16,958 nt of DNA from Polyangiaceae bacterium (GCA_022447485.1 JAKVCH010000017.1:1-16958), one strand, 5' to 3'; shown: positions 1 through 6,914, numbered from the stretch's first letter. The notes: a model not told the origin generated them from the letters alone. Numbers and translations: made by a program.

Positions 1-292
1 GTCGCAAAGGTCGATCCATGACGCGGGCCGCGAGGATCTCATAATCGCGTGAGCGTCCTTCTCGCTTGAAGAATCCTCCAGGGATTTTTCCTGCTGCGTA
101 GGTCTTTTCGGTGTACTCACAGGTCATCGGAAAGAAATCGAGACCTGGTCTTTCTGAGGTTGAGACGACTGTAACGAGGACTTGGCTGCCACCAAAGGTG
201 ACTAATACGGCACCATGTGCCTGCTTGGCTAATCGACCGGTCTCCATCGTGAGAGTGCGGTCGCCAATCTTAATTGATTCACGTACGAACAT
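1..292 (-). CDS. pnp: Polyribonucleotide nucleotidyltransferase (PNPase), N-terminal part, cut by window edge
   Basis: PNPase degrades RNA 3' to 5' using phosphate and is a core part of bacterial mRNA turnover. Only the first 97 codons are visible; the gene runs off the left end. The translation starts MFVRESIKIGDRTLTMETGR and continues through a typical first RNase PH-like domain: the GAVLVTFGGSQVLVTVV strand pair, then PGLDFFPMTCEYTEK, then the RNA-contacting loop GGFFKREGR, and ILAARVMDRPLR at the edge. The ATG at 292 is supported by an AAGGAG Shine-Dalgarno at 303-308, ten bases upstream. rpsO lies just upstream in the same direction, the classic rpsO-pnp pairing. A 272-base spacer separates the two genes, which leaves room for a leader or separate promoter. 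Confidence 0.95.
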   Translation of the reverse strand, partial: MFVRESIKIGDRTLTMETGRLAKQAHGAVLVTFGGSQVLVTVVSTSERPGLDFFPMTCEYTEKTYAAGKIPGGFFKREGRSRDYEILAARVMDRPLR

Positions 293-302
293 TGACAAAG
301 CG

Positions 303-308
303 CTCCTT
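303..308 (-). promoter_or_regulatory. Ribosome binding site of pnp
   Basis: A perfect AAGGAG on the minus strand ends ten bases before the pnp ATG and fixes that start. I found no convincing sigma-70 promoter or intrinsic terminator in the rest of the rpsO-pnp spacer (309-564). A 6-bp stem (558-563 with 569-574) overlaps the rpsO stop codon but has no U-run after it. Confidence 0.75.
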
Positions 309-564
309 GGCGCGGGTTTACTGCTGCGTGCAGTTAAAACGCCGGCGGCGAGCACCTTGACTTCAGCCCCGATTCCTGAAAACGGCCGAAGGGAATTAGC
401 GAATCCCCCCGGATCACTCCCACGAAGCGAAGTTGAAGTATGGTCCTTCGCTGCCAGTAATGGTGTAACGCCACAAACGACGCTACTCCCCTCCCCTTCA
501 TTCGGATCTACCTATCTTGGTGAGGTTCGATTGAAGAGCAGGGGATGGTAGTGGGACCCGAAAA

Positions 565-834
565 TTACTTTCGGATATTGAACTTGGCGAGGACGTCCTT
601 GTAACGCTGAACATCCTTGCGTTTAAGATAGTCGAGCATACGACGCCGTTGACCAACAAGCTTCAGTAGACCACGACGAGAGTGGTGGTCTTTCTTGTGA
701 GTCTGGAAGTGCTCAGTGAGATAAACAATACGCTGTGTAAGCAATCCGATTTGAACCTCGGGAGAGCCCGTGTCCGAGTCATGAAGACGTGCGGTTTCAA
801 TCAGAGTTTGCTTTGCTCCGGGTGCGAGTGGCAT
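565..834 (-). CDS. rpsO: 30S ribosomal protein S15
   Basis: S15 is a primary 16S rRNA-binding protein that nucleates the platform of the 30S subunit. The 89-residue product matches the usual length. It has the conserved HDSDTGSPEVQIGLLTQRI segment, the HKKDHHSRRGLLKLVGQRRR rRNA-binding segment, and the C-terminal LDYLKRKDVQRY. The reading frame is open 16 codons further upstream, but the ATG at 834 gives the family start (MPLAPGAKQ) and has AGGAAA at 845-850, ten bases upstream. The upstream extension would also run into the -10 region of the promoter at 869-896. It lies 123 bases downstream of ptsI and upstream of pnp, all in one direction. Confidence 0.97.
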   Translation of the reverse strand: MPLAPGAKQTLIETARLHDSDTGSPEVQIGLLTQRIVYLTEHFQTHKKDHHSRRGLLKLVGQRRRMLDYLKRKDVQRYKDVLAKFNIRK

Positions 835-868
835 TTTCTTTGTATTTCCTGGTTGAGTAAGGACGCGC

Positions 869-896
869 AGTATAGGCGGCAAAGGATTGCCGTCAA
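869..896 (-). promoter_or_regulatory. Sigma-70-type promoter of rpsO
   Basis: Reading the minus strand, TTGACG (896-891) is followed by a 16-base spacer and TATACT (874-869), each close to consensus. The predicted start near 862 gives a leader of about 28 bases to the rpsO ATG. The spacer contains the inverted repeat GGCAA-N4-TTGCC, which could be an operator or chance. This promoter would let rpsO, and perhaps pnp, be transcribed apart from the PTS genes. Confidence 0.75.
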
Positions 897-957
897 TTAA
901 GTAACTGCAATTATTTGACGAAAAAGAATCAGATTGAGCACGATGGTGCTGCCTCTT

Positions 958-2748
958 TCATTCGGGGTCAAGGATATCCGCGAGCAGTGGCGCGAATCGT
1001 TGGGCGATGCCCTGTTCTAGCTCTTGGGCCGTTGTTGCCTCGAAAGCCGTGTCGGCGGCATCTTCTGCATCGGCGCGAGAGACTCGCTTCAGTGCCGCTT
1101 TGACTTCGGGGAGCGCGGAGGCCTCCATACTCAAGCTACGGAGCCCCATCCCGACCAATAAAATTGCAGCGAGAGGGTCACTGGCCATGGTGCCGCAGAC
1201 CGACACATCTCTTTTCCTAAATTTGCCAGCCTGAATCACCTGCTTGATCAATCGAATGACAGCAGGATCAAAGTAGCTAGCCAAACGGGCTAATTCTCGG
1301 CTAGTGCGATCAACGGCCAACGTATACTGCACCAGATCGTTGGTTCCAATCGATAGAAAGTCGGCCTCCCGAGCAAATTCTTCGGCAAGAATGGCAGCGG
1401 AGGGGATTTCAATCATACAGCCAAGGGCAATATGTTCCGCATGAGCATGCCCGTGTCTATCAACTTCGAGTACTGCTTCGGCCAGGAGAGCACGGACCGC
1501 CCGCAATTCACTTAATGAAGAAACCATCGGGACCATGATTTTGATGGAACCATGGGCCGAGGCGCGAATCATTGCGCGCAATTGGGTTTTGAAGAGTTCT
1601 GGTTGCGAAAGCCCCAGGCGAACCGCTCGCAAACCTAAAGCGGGGTTCATATCTTGAGGCATCTTAATTGTCGAAACGAACTTATCGCCACCGATATCAA
1701 AGGTGCGCAATGTCACAGGTAGAGGCGCCATTGCTTCAACGACCTGACGGTAGGCCTCGTATTGCTCCTCCTCAGATGGCGGACTTTGGCGATCGATATA
1801 TAAAAACTCGGTTCGATAGAGGCCGATGCCCTGGGCCCCTTGCTCTTTAGCGAGCTCAGCTTCAAGAATAAGCTCTATATTAGACTGGAGTTGGATAGGC
1901 AGGCCATCTGCCAGAACAGCCGGTTCATCCCGTCTTTCCCTTAAGCCTCGCGCGAGAGCGTAATAGCGCTCTGCTTGGGGTTGAAGTTCGCGTAACCTTT
2001 CTGCGCTGGGCTCGACGATGACCTTGCCATGGACTCCATCGAGAACAAGCTGCTCGCCGTTAGCGATTTTTTCAAGGGCACCATGAGCTCCAACAACAGC
2101 TGGAATTTCCAGCGCCCTGGCTAGAATAGCAGTGTGACTGGTCCGCGTTCCGACCTCGCAAATCAGGCCGAGAACCATGCGCTTATTCAGAGCTGCGGTT
2201 TCTGCAGGGGAAAGGTCATGGGCGACGAGAATGACGGGCTCGCCCGAGGTGGGCAATACTAAGCCCTTCTTTTGACCAGTGAGGCAGCGCAATATTCTGT
2301 CGCGGACAAACTCAAAATCATGGCTGCGTTCTGCGAGGTAATGATTCTTCGATTCGCGCAGGGTGGCACACATCTCAGCAACCGCCGACTCCAAGGCCCA
2401 TTCTGCTCCGTGCAAGTCGTCGCGAATACCGCGCTCAACGTCTTTCAGAAGAGTCTGATCCCCCACCATCAGGATATAGGCGTCGAGGATAGAAGCCTCG
2501 ACCCCCGCTGCAGAAGAACCACTGCTTTCACGAACTTGCTCCGCGAGCGCTTGCAGTTCTTGACGGGCTTCATCTACCGCTTTTCTATAACGCTCTACCT
2601 CTGACTGAGCTTTGTCGAGGCTTATCTTTCGATGAACGACGCCCAGTCGACCTGTGTCGACGACAAACGCCTGGCCGACGGCGAAGCCCGCCGACCCGGA
2701 TAAACCATCAATTTGTGCGAACTCGCTTGGTTTTGAATCGTGTGTCAA
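958..2748 (-). CDS. ptsI: PTS Enzyme I (phosphoenolpyruvate-protein phosphotransferase)
   Basis: Enzyme I takes phosphate from phosphoenolpyruvate onto a histidine and passes it to HPr, in the cytoplasm. The 596-residue product has the usual layout: an N-terminal HPr-binding/phosphohistidine part, with the active-site motif GTRTSHTAILARALEIP (His205), and a C-terminal TIM-barrel PEP-binding part with GIGLYRTEFLY (about 307-317), TLRTFDIGGDK (346-356), MIEIPSA, SIGTNDLVQY (467-475) and the catalytic cysteine in SVCGTMASDP (Cys518). Threonine follows CysGly where many homologues have glutamate. The only usable start is a TTG at 2748: no ATG or GTG occurs between it and an upstream in-frame stop, and there is no clear Shine-Dalgarno. 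It lies 113 bases after HPr. With no sugar permease nearby, it probably feeds a regulatory relay to EIIA-Ntr. Confidence 0.95.
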   Translation of the reverse strand: MTHDSKPSEFAQIDGLSGSAGFAVGQAFVVDTGRLGVVHRKISLDKAQSEVERYRKAVDEARQELQALAEQVRESSGSSAAGVEASILDAYILMVGDQTLLKDVERGIRDDLHGAEWALESAVAEMCATLRESKNHYLAERSHDFEFVRDRILRCLTGQKKGLVLPTSGEPVILVAHDLSPAETAALNKRMVLGLICEVGTRTSHTAILARALEIPAVVGAHGALEKIANGEQLVLDGVHGKVIVEPSAERLRELQPQAERYYALARGLRERRDEPAVLADGLPIQLQSNIELILEAELAKEQGAQGIGLYRTEFLYIDRQSPPSEEEQYEAYRQVVEAMAPLPVTLRTFDIGGDKFVSTIKMPQDMNPALGLRAVRLGLSQPELFKTQLRAMIRASAHGSIKIMVPMVSSLSELRAVRALLAEAVLEVDRHGHAHAEHIALGCMIEIPSAAILAEEFAREADFLSIGTNDLVQYTLAVDRTSRELARLASYFDPAVIRLIKQVIQAGKFRKRDVSVCGTMASDPLAAILLVGMGLRSLSMEASALPEVKAALKRVSRADAEDAADTAFEATTAQELEQGIAQRFAPLLADILDPE

Positions 2749-2861
2749 GGCAGAACCAGGAAGACGGGCTTGATAGTAAACATCCAGAGGTTTTTAGACC
2801 AGGGCCAGCGGACTGAAGCCGAACTTGTTCGCAGCTCTGGGGACGGGCCATCTAGGTGGCA

Positions 2862-3155
2862 CTACTCGCCCTCTCCAAACTTATCAGCAATCAAGTCCCC
2901 GATAGCTTTCAGTGCTTCTGACGCCTGCTCTCCGGAGGTTCGAATGGTGATTCTTGTGCCCTGCGCCCCGCAGAGAAGGAGCACGCCCATCACGCTTTTT
3001 GCGTTAGCCTCTTGTCCCTCACGCCCTGCCATGACTTCACAGGGGAACCTCGACGCCACTTGCACAAGGCGACTAGCCGCCCGGGCATGGAGTCCTAGTT
3101 TATTGATAATTTCGAAGGTTCCTTCGGCTTGCTGCTCGACCATCGGCCGCATCAT
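2862..3155 (-). CDS. ptsH: HPr phosphocarrier protein
   Basis: HPr shuttles phosphate from Enzyme I to EIIA proteins. With the start used here the product has 97 residues. It carries the phosphorylation motif NKLGLHARAAS (His23) and the second regulatory site NAKSVMGVLLL (Ser54), the target of HPr kinase/phosphorylase. That fits the hprK gene two places upstream. The start is uncertain: a GTG at 3170 gives 102 residues, ATGs at 3155 and 3152 are tandem, and an ATG at 3143 gives about 93. The only purine-rich site (AAAGG, 3170-3174) overlaps the GTG and lies 14 bases from the ATG at 3155, which I prefer. A small hairpin (3181-3203) lies just upstream. The neighbours rapZ and ptsI point the same way. 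Confidence 0.93.
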   Translation of the reverse strand: MMRPMVEQQAEGTFEIINKLGLHARAASRLVQVASRFPCEVMAGREGQEANAKSVMGVLLLCGAQGTRITIRTSGEQASEALKAIGDLIADKFGEGE

Positions 3156-3230
3156 AACGAGCCCGATCACCTTTGACCAGCACGACCCTGAGGGAGGTTC
3201 GTGCGAAGGTGTTTGGGGCTTATATATTAA

Positions 3231-4184
3231 CTACTTTCTCTGGTCACGGAGTTCCGGTGATGATTCGCCGGTCCCGTCACTTGAGTGTTCACTTTGCCGG
3301 ATGTCGCGATGAGCTGCTTGAACATGGTCTGGTCCACCGCTGTTCAGACGCTTGGTGAGTTCCTCTGCCAAAGCTACAGAACGATGCCGGCCACCTGTAC
3401 AACCGATGCCGACCGTTACGTAGCTTTTCCCTTCTTTCTTGTAACGAGGTAGGCAAAACCTTAGAAATTTTTCTAGGTGTTCGAGGAGTTCTTGAGCATC
3501 TGATAGACCTAATACGTAGTCAGCGACCTCTCGATCGAGCCCCGATAAGGGCCGCAAGTCTGGAGAAAAATAAGGGTTTGGTAAAAAGCGCACGTCGAAT
3601 AGCAGGTCGACATCGTAGGGAATGCCGAACTTAAAACCAAAGGAGAGCACCCTCACCCTGGTCTTCATAGCGCTGCTTTCGCCAGGCTCGAGGAGTTGAG
3701 TCGCCTCTCGACGCAATTGATGGACGTTTAAAGCAGTTGTATCGAGAATGATATCTGCACGCTCGCGCAAAGGAATCAGAAGCCGATGTTCTTCGACGAT
3801 GCCGTCCAGCAAAGCGTGGCTTGAGCCTGTATTTTCCGTTGAAAGAGGGTGTGGCCGTCGGGTGGCGCTGAAACGCTGGGCGAGGAGTTTTTCGGAACTC
3901 TCGAGGTAAAGAACCCGAAGCTGGATCCTCTCTTTTTGAACCAAAGCGTCGATCACGCTGGCCACCTTCTCTAGGTAAGCACGGACTCGGATGTCGAGCC
4001 CAAGGGCGACTTTATCCACTCCTCCTTTGTGGAGCGCCGAAAGCGTCGCCTCCACGACGGGAGGAGGCAAGTTGTCGATGCAATAGAAGCCGCTGTCCTC
4101 GAGAGCATTGAGCACGGTAGTTTTACCAGCCCCGCTCATTCCCGTAACGATCACTAGGTCCAGGTTTTGTTGGGCAACGGTCAT
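3231..4184 (-). CDS. rapZ: RapZ-family nucleotide-binding protein (YvcJ/RapZ, P-loop)
   Basis: RapZ proteins are P-loop NTP-binding proteins. In E. coli RapZ is an RNase adaptor for small RNAs that control GlmS; in other groups the role is unclear. The Walker A motif GMSGAGKT is at residues 15-22, followed by EDSGFYCIDNLPPPV, which is typical of the family. The C-terminal part carries FGFKFGIPYDVDLLFDVRFLPNP and the signature IGCTGGRHRSVALAEEL. At 317 residues it is about 30 longer than the usual 285-290, because of a hydrophilic tail after HRDIRQSE. Its ATG at 4184 overlaps the hprK stop by four bases, so the two are probably translationally coupled. I infer a link to PTS signalling from the neighbours; the molecular role here cannot be read from sequence. 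Confidence 0.95.
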   Translation of the reverse strand: MTVAQQNLDLVIVTGMSGAGKTTVLNALEDSGFYCIDNLPPPVVEATLSALHKGGVDKVALGLDIRVRAYLEKVASVIDALVQKERIQLRVLYLESSEKLLAQRFSATRRPHPLSTENTGSSHALLDGIVEEHRLLIPLRERADIILDTTALNVHQLRREATQLLEPGESSAMKTRVRVLSFGFKFGIPYDVDLLFDVRFLPNPYFSPDLRPLSGLDREVADYVLGLSDAQELLEHLEKFLRFCLPRYKKEGKSYVTVGIGCTGGRHRSVALAEELTKRLNSGGPDHVQAAHRDIRQSEHSSDGTGESSPELRDQRK

Positions 4185-5272
4185 GATTCTTCTTCTGTTG
4201 GTTTTTGTAGACCGGGTTGAGGCCCCGCCGGATTGAGTCGTACTGGCGGCGGAGCAGAACTTTCATTCGGAGAACGGGGCGGACGAATCTTTGGCAGAGG
4301 CGTTCTCGATCCGTGCATTGTCGCCCGTTCAATTTGGTCAACAAATTCCCGAGCCGGGTGATGCCCCGCTCGGCGAAGCAGCTCAGCTCGGGCTGCAATT
4401 TCGATAATGGAGCTCATGTTGCGGCCTGGCTGAATTGGTAAAGTGACCTTTCGGATAGGAACCCCTAAGACGTCACGGTGCTCGTCTTCTACGCCTATTC
4501 GGTCGTACTCAGCGCCTTCTTTCCAAAGCTCTAAGTCAACTATTAAGTCGATGCGCTTGCGATCACGAACAGCAGTCACGCCGTAAAGGTCCTTAATGTT
4601 GAGAATCCCCAGACCCCGAACCTCCATGAAGTGCCTGAGCGGGTTGGCTGGTTCACCAAAGATCATTCCGGGTGGTCGATAATCGCATTCGACAACGTCA
4701 TCCGCGACTAATCGGTGTCCTCGCATGACAAGCTCGAGGCTGGTTTCGCTCTTTCCGATTCCGCTCTGTCCACAAATCAGTACACCAACTTCGAATATAT
4801 CGACCAGCACCCCGTGAATTCGGCATCTTGGCGCTAGGTGCTCATCCAAAAGGGTATGCACCGCCGTAATCGCCACGGATGATTTTTCACGGACGAGAAT
4901 TAAGGGCGTATCCGCTCTCCGAGCCGCCTCGATCAACACCTCGGGTGGTCGCACGCCGCGACTGACAATGACGCAAGATGGTGCCTCAGCGAAAAACCGT
5001 TGAGCGGCCTCGTGCTGGGTCTCAGGCGAGAGGCCCTCCAAAAAAGATAGCTCTGTTTCTCCGAGAATTTGGATCCGCGATGGTACAAAGCCATGCATAT
5101 GACCAACGAGCGCTAGGCCCGACTTTTGGATTCGCGAGTGAGTAATCTTTCTTGTGAGTCCACCTTCTCCAGTAAGAAGTTCCCAGTGCAGTCCGAGTTC
5201 GGCGTTGGCAAAGAGCTGTCGTACTTCAACACCTTGAGGAAGGGAGCCGGGTGGAGGATCATAGACAGTCAT
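4181..5272 (-). CDS. hprK: HPr kinase/phosphorylase
   Basis: HPrK/P phosphorylates HPr on its regulatory serine with ATP or pyrophosphate and reverses that with phosphate. The 363-residue product has the N-terminal domain (about 1-140) and then the catalytic core: RIHGV (His153), the P-loop GQSGIGKS (168-175), GHRLVADD (Asp191, Asp192) and the HPrK signature MEVRGLGILNI (216-226). All catalytic residues are present, so it should be active. It is longer than the usual 310-320 residues because of a proline-rich, low-complexity tail (about 324-363). The ATG at 5272 has no clear Shine-Dalgarno. A 169-base spacer separates it from ptsN, and it overlaps rapZ by four bases. The target serine is present in the HPr of this cluster. 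Confidence 0.96.
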   Translation of the reverse strand: MTVYDPPPGSLPQGVEVRQLFANAELGLHWELLTGEGGLTRKITHSRIQKSGLALVGHMHGFVPSRIQILGETELSFLEGLSPETQHEAAQRFFAEAPSCVIVSRGVRPPEVLIEAARRADTPLILVREKSSVAITAVHTLLDEHLAPRCRIHGVLVDIFEVGVLICGQSGIGKSETSLELVMRGHRLVADDVVECDYRPPGMIFGEPANPLRHFMEVRGLGILNIKDLYGVTAVRDRKRIDLIVDLELWKEGAEYDRIGVEDEHRDVLGVPIRKVTLPIQPGRNMSSIIEIAARAELLRRAGHHPAREFVDQIERATMHGSRTPLPKIRPPRSPNESSAPPPVRLNPAGPQPGLQKPTEEES

Positions 5273-5441
5273 GACGCGCGCGATTCAGAATAGCTGCGGC
5301 GAGCATATCAGAGAGAGAGCCTATTGGGCAGGGCATGTCGGTGACACTTTATGTCGAACACAAGGCGTATGCCCGGTGGTTTTTGTTCCGCCTCATGCCG
5401 GCCCGCCTCGGGCGATGTTCAACGGAATAGCTGCTTGCGTG

Positions 5442-5927
5442 TTAGGGGGCGCAAACTGGGCCGAGCTCGCTTTTTTCGTGCTCCAAAATGAGTGTATGAG
5501 CCTGCTCCGCCGTGGTCGACTCGAGAAGCCGCCGCCGGGTCTCAATCTTGCGGAGTAGCTTGGAGACTTTGGCAAGAATCTTTAAGTGCTCGCTTGCGGC
5601 CTGTTTCGGCCCGATGACGCCAAAAAAAATAGTCGCTGGCGCACCGTCGCATGACTCGAAGTCGACTCCGTGGGGCACAATTAAGAGTGCGGCCGTTTGC
5701 TCTTTCGCTGCAGCGATCGAGGTGTGAGGGATTGCAACACCCTCGCCAATGCCCGTGCTCAGGACTGTTTCTCTCTCGAGGAGTTGTCGCTCGACTTCGT
5801 TGCGGTCCAAGTCGGAACCACGGGTGAGCAATTCAGCCAATTGATGAATGACCTGCGCCTTATTGGTGGGCGCGTCCTTGGCGCCGGTGCTTACCCGGGT
5901 GCGCGGAAGAATGCTCGAGATACGCAT
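5442..5927 (-). CDS. ptsN: Nitrogen-PTS EIIA component (EIIA-Ntr)
   Basis: EIIA-Ntr is the end acceptor of the nitrogen-related phosphotransfer chain and acts by binding regulators and transporters rather than by moving sugar. The 161-residue product has the EIIA-2 fold, with the active-site motif TGIGEGVAIPHTSI (His68) and the later FFGVIGPKQAASEHLKILAKVSKLL segment. The start MRISSIL matches the family, and an in-frame TAA lies just upstream. A GAGGAG (5949-5954) lies 21 bases before the ATG, further than normal, at the base of a hairpin, so translation may depend on RNA structure. It lies between hpf and hprK, as in many proteobacteria with rpoN clusters. The phosphate donor is probably HPr of this cluster. 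Confidence 0.93.
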   Translation of the reverse strand: MRISSILPRTRVSTGAKDAPTNKAQVIHQLAELLTRGSDLDRNEVERQLLERETVLSTGIGEGVAIPHTSIAAAKEQTAALLIVPHGVDFESCDGAPATIFFGVIGPKQAASEHLKILAKVSKLLRKIETRRRLLESTTAEQAHTLILEHEKSELGPVCAP

Positions 5928-5954
5928 GAGATTGGCTGCTGTTCTTTACTCCTC

Positions 5955-5982
5955 GGGGCCAGCTCCTGCAAGCTGCAGCCCC
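5955..5982 (-). other. RNA hairpin just upstream of ptsN
   Basis: GGGGCCAGCT (5955-5964) can pair with AGCTG (5971-5975) and GCCCC (5978-5982), leaving a 6-base loop and a 2-base bulge. In the ptsN-direction transcript it ends next to the GAGGAG at 5949-5954, about 27 bases before the ptsN ATG. No U-run follows, so it is not a standard terminator. A role in translation or processing is inference. Confidence 0.5.
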
Positions 5983-6002
5983 TATTTTCAACTACTGAAT
6001 AT

Positions 6003-6039
6003 TCGAATGGCCCTCCCTTTTCAGGGACGGGCCATTCGA
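6003..6039 (-). other. Long inverted repeat / RNA hairpin between hpf and ptsN
   Basis: TCGAATGGCCC (6003-6013) pairs perfectly with GGGCCATTCGA (6029-6039). Inside, TCCC (6014-6017) pairs with GGGA (6024-6027) around a TTTTCA loop, with one bulged base at 6028. The 15-bp stem is the strongest hairpin I see in the window. Neither strand shows a U-run directly after it, so it may be a processing or stability element rather than an intrinsic terminator. The rest of the hpf-ptsN spacer (5928-6162) shows no supportable gene. Confidence 0.65.
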
Positions 6040-6162
6040 CGCGGCAGACATATTGTCGGAGAGGTGACACCCTTTACCGCCGGCGAAGCCCTCTATTCGA
6101 ACCGATCCGCCGTGCTATTTTCGATTCTACGGAACCGAGGCCGCGACGCGTCCCCGAGGCGT

Positions 6163-6513
6163 CTAACCGATTGACGCACTGAACTCCTCGGGTGCTGGTT
6201 GGTGTCGTAAATCTACGTCTTTACGGCGTTTCGCTTGGGACACGCCCTTTGCGTGCTGAATTTGCGATTCGAGCTTACTCACGACATTGTCGATGACTGC
6301 GTACATTTCGTCACCGGCTTCGTGCGCCTCGAACCAATGTCCGCCACTTTGTATCTTTGCTTCGACCAGTTGCTCCGCTTTCTCCGCTGCAAGAGTGATC
6401 CTCGCAGTCATCGGCTGGCGCAAATATTTTTGCAGCCTGCTCACCTTTTGACTCGCGTGGTTTTTGAGCGCGTCTGTCGACTCGATATGCCGGAAGGTGA
6501 TATTGATGTTCAT
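6163..6513 (-). CDS. hpf: Ribosome hibernation-promoting factor (HPF/YfiA family, short form)
   Basis: HPF binds the decoding centre of idle 30S subunits and promotes inactive ribosome formation in stationary phase. The 116-residue product starts MNINITFRHIESTDALKNHA and has the conserved KVSRLQKYL segment and a GDEMYAVIDNVVSKLESQI segment typical of the family. It is slightly longer than the short E. coli form (about 95 residues) and lacks the dimerising C-terminal domain of long HPF, so it is the short type. The start is well fixed by AAGGAG at 6519-6524, five bases before the ATG. It lies downstream of rpoN but is separated by 763 bases, a gap holding a sigma-54 promoter candidate, so sigma-54 control is likely (inference). 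Confidence 0.94.
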   Translation of the reverse strand: MNINITFRHIESTDALKNHASQKVSRLQKYLRQPMTARITLAAEKAEQLVEAKIQSGGHWFEAHEAGDEMYAVIDNVVSKLESQIQHAKGVSQAKRRKDVDLRHQPAPEEFSASIG

Positions 6514-6581
6514 GAGTTCTCCTTGGTTTTGGTGAGAGCGAAAAGTCTAGCCTTTCGCAGGGATCGAATTCATCGAGTGGG

Positions 6582-6914
6582 CTACTGAGCTGTCTGGGGT
6601 TGAGCTAGCAAGTGCCGCACTGAAAAACTCAGCCGCTCTGAAAAACTCAGCCGCGCTGAAAGTCTCAGACGAGCTGAAACTCGCAAGCGAGCAACTTTCT
6701 GTCTAGCTTGGGTCCTCAGCCAGCGCAGCAGCGGTAGCCGATTCAGCTTTGGTGCCCGAGTCAGCTTTTGCATCCACCCTTTGAATTTCCTCGGGTGCGA
6801 CTGGCGCAACTCCTGTATGTACAACTTATCGAGAGCGCTCTGTTCTATGACCATTTCGGTAGAGAAGGTAGAGCGTCGAGTAGACGGTACATGGGTCGTT
6901 TCGTCAGCCAACAT
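6582..6914 (-). CDS. Hypothetical small basic protein with hexapeptide repeats
   Basis: I do not recognise this protein and am not sure it is a gene. The frame is open for 110 codons from the ATG at 6914 (a GTG two codons earlier at 6920 is possible) to a TAG at 6582. It runs in the direction of rpoN and hpf and ends 68 bases before hpf. The product is strongly basic, with a middle segment HPRKFKGWMQKLTR and no signal peptide. Its C-terminal part consists of imperfect six-residue repeats of the type RLSFSE/RLRLSA, encoded by 18-bp DNA repeats. There is no good Shine-Dalgarno. It would lie about 155 bases behind the sigma-54 promoter candidate. It could be a real accessory gene or a chance open frame in an untranslated leader. 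Confidence 0.35.
   Translation of the reverse strand: MLADETTHVPSTRRSTFSTEMVIEQSALDKLYIQELRQSHPRKFKGWMQKLTRAPKLNRLPLLRWLRTQARQKVARLRVSARLRLSARLSFSERLSFSVRHLLAQPQTAQ
6618..6689. repeat. Four tandem 18-bp repeats
   Basis: Four direct repeat units of 18 bases follow each other without gaps: 6618-6635, 6636-6653, 6654-6671 and 6672-6689. The first two differ at only one or two positions; the third and fourth drift further. The first two contain CTGA-N5-TCAG, a small inverted repeat. A period divisible by three keeps the frame of the small ORF it lies in. Confidence 0.8.

Noticed and set aside
558..574. Stem CCGAAA/TTTCGG across the rpsO stop codon
   Set aside because: Six weak pairs, no U-run after it on the rpsO strand; chance is likely.
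921..950. Possible intrinsic terminator after ptsI (AGCAC-GATG-GTGCT stem, T5 on the minus strand)
   Set aside because: The stem has only five pairs and the T-run begins about 11 bases after it, so it does not fit an intrinsic terminator.
5271..5558. Plus-strand 95-codon frame in the ptsN-hprK spacer
   Set aside because: It overlaps the hprK start and the ptsN end on the opposite strand and shows no protein-like features. The spacer itself holds only a short GCCCG/CGGGC stem (5401-5413).
5697..6182. Plus-strand open frames of 108-161 codons opposite ptsN and the hpf-ptsN spacer
   Set aside because: They are antisense to well-supported genes, have no ribosome binding site and no recognisable family; shadow frames.
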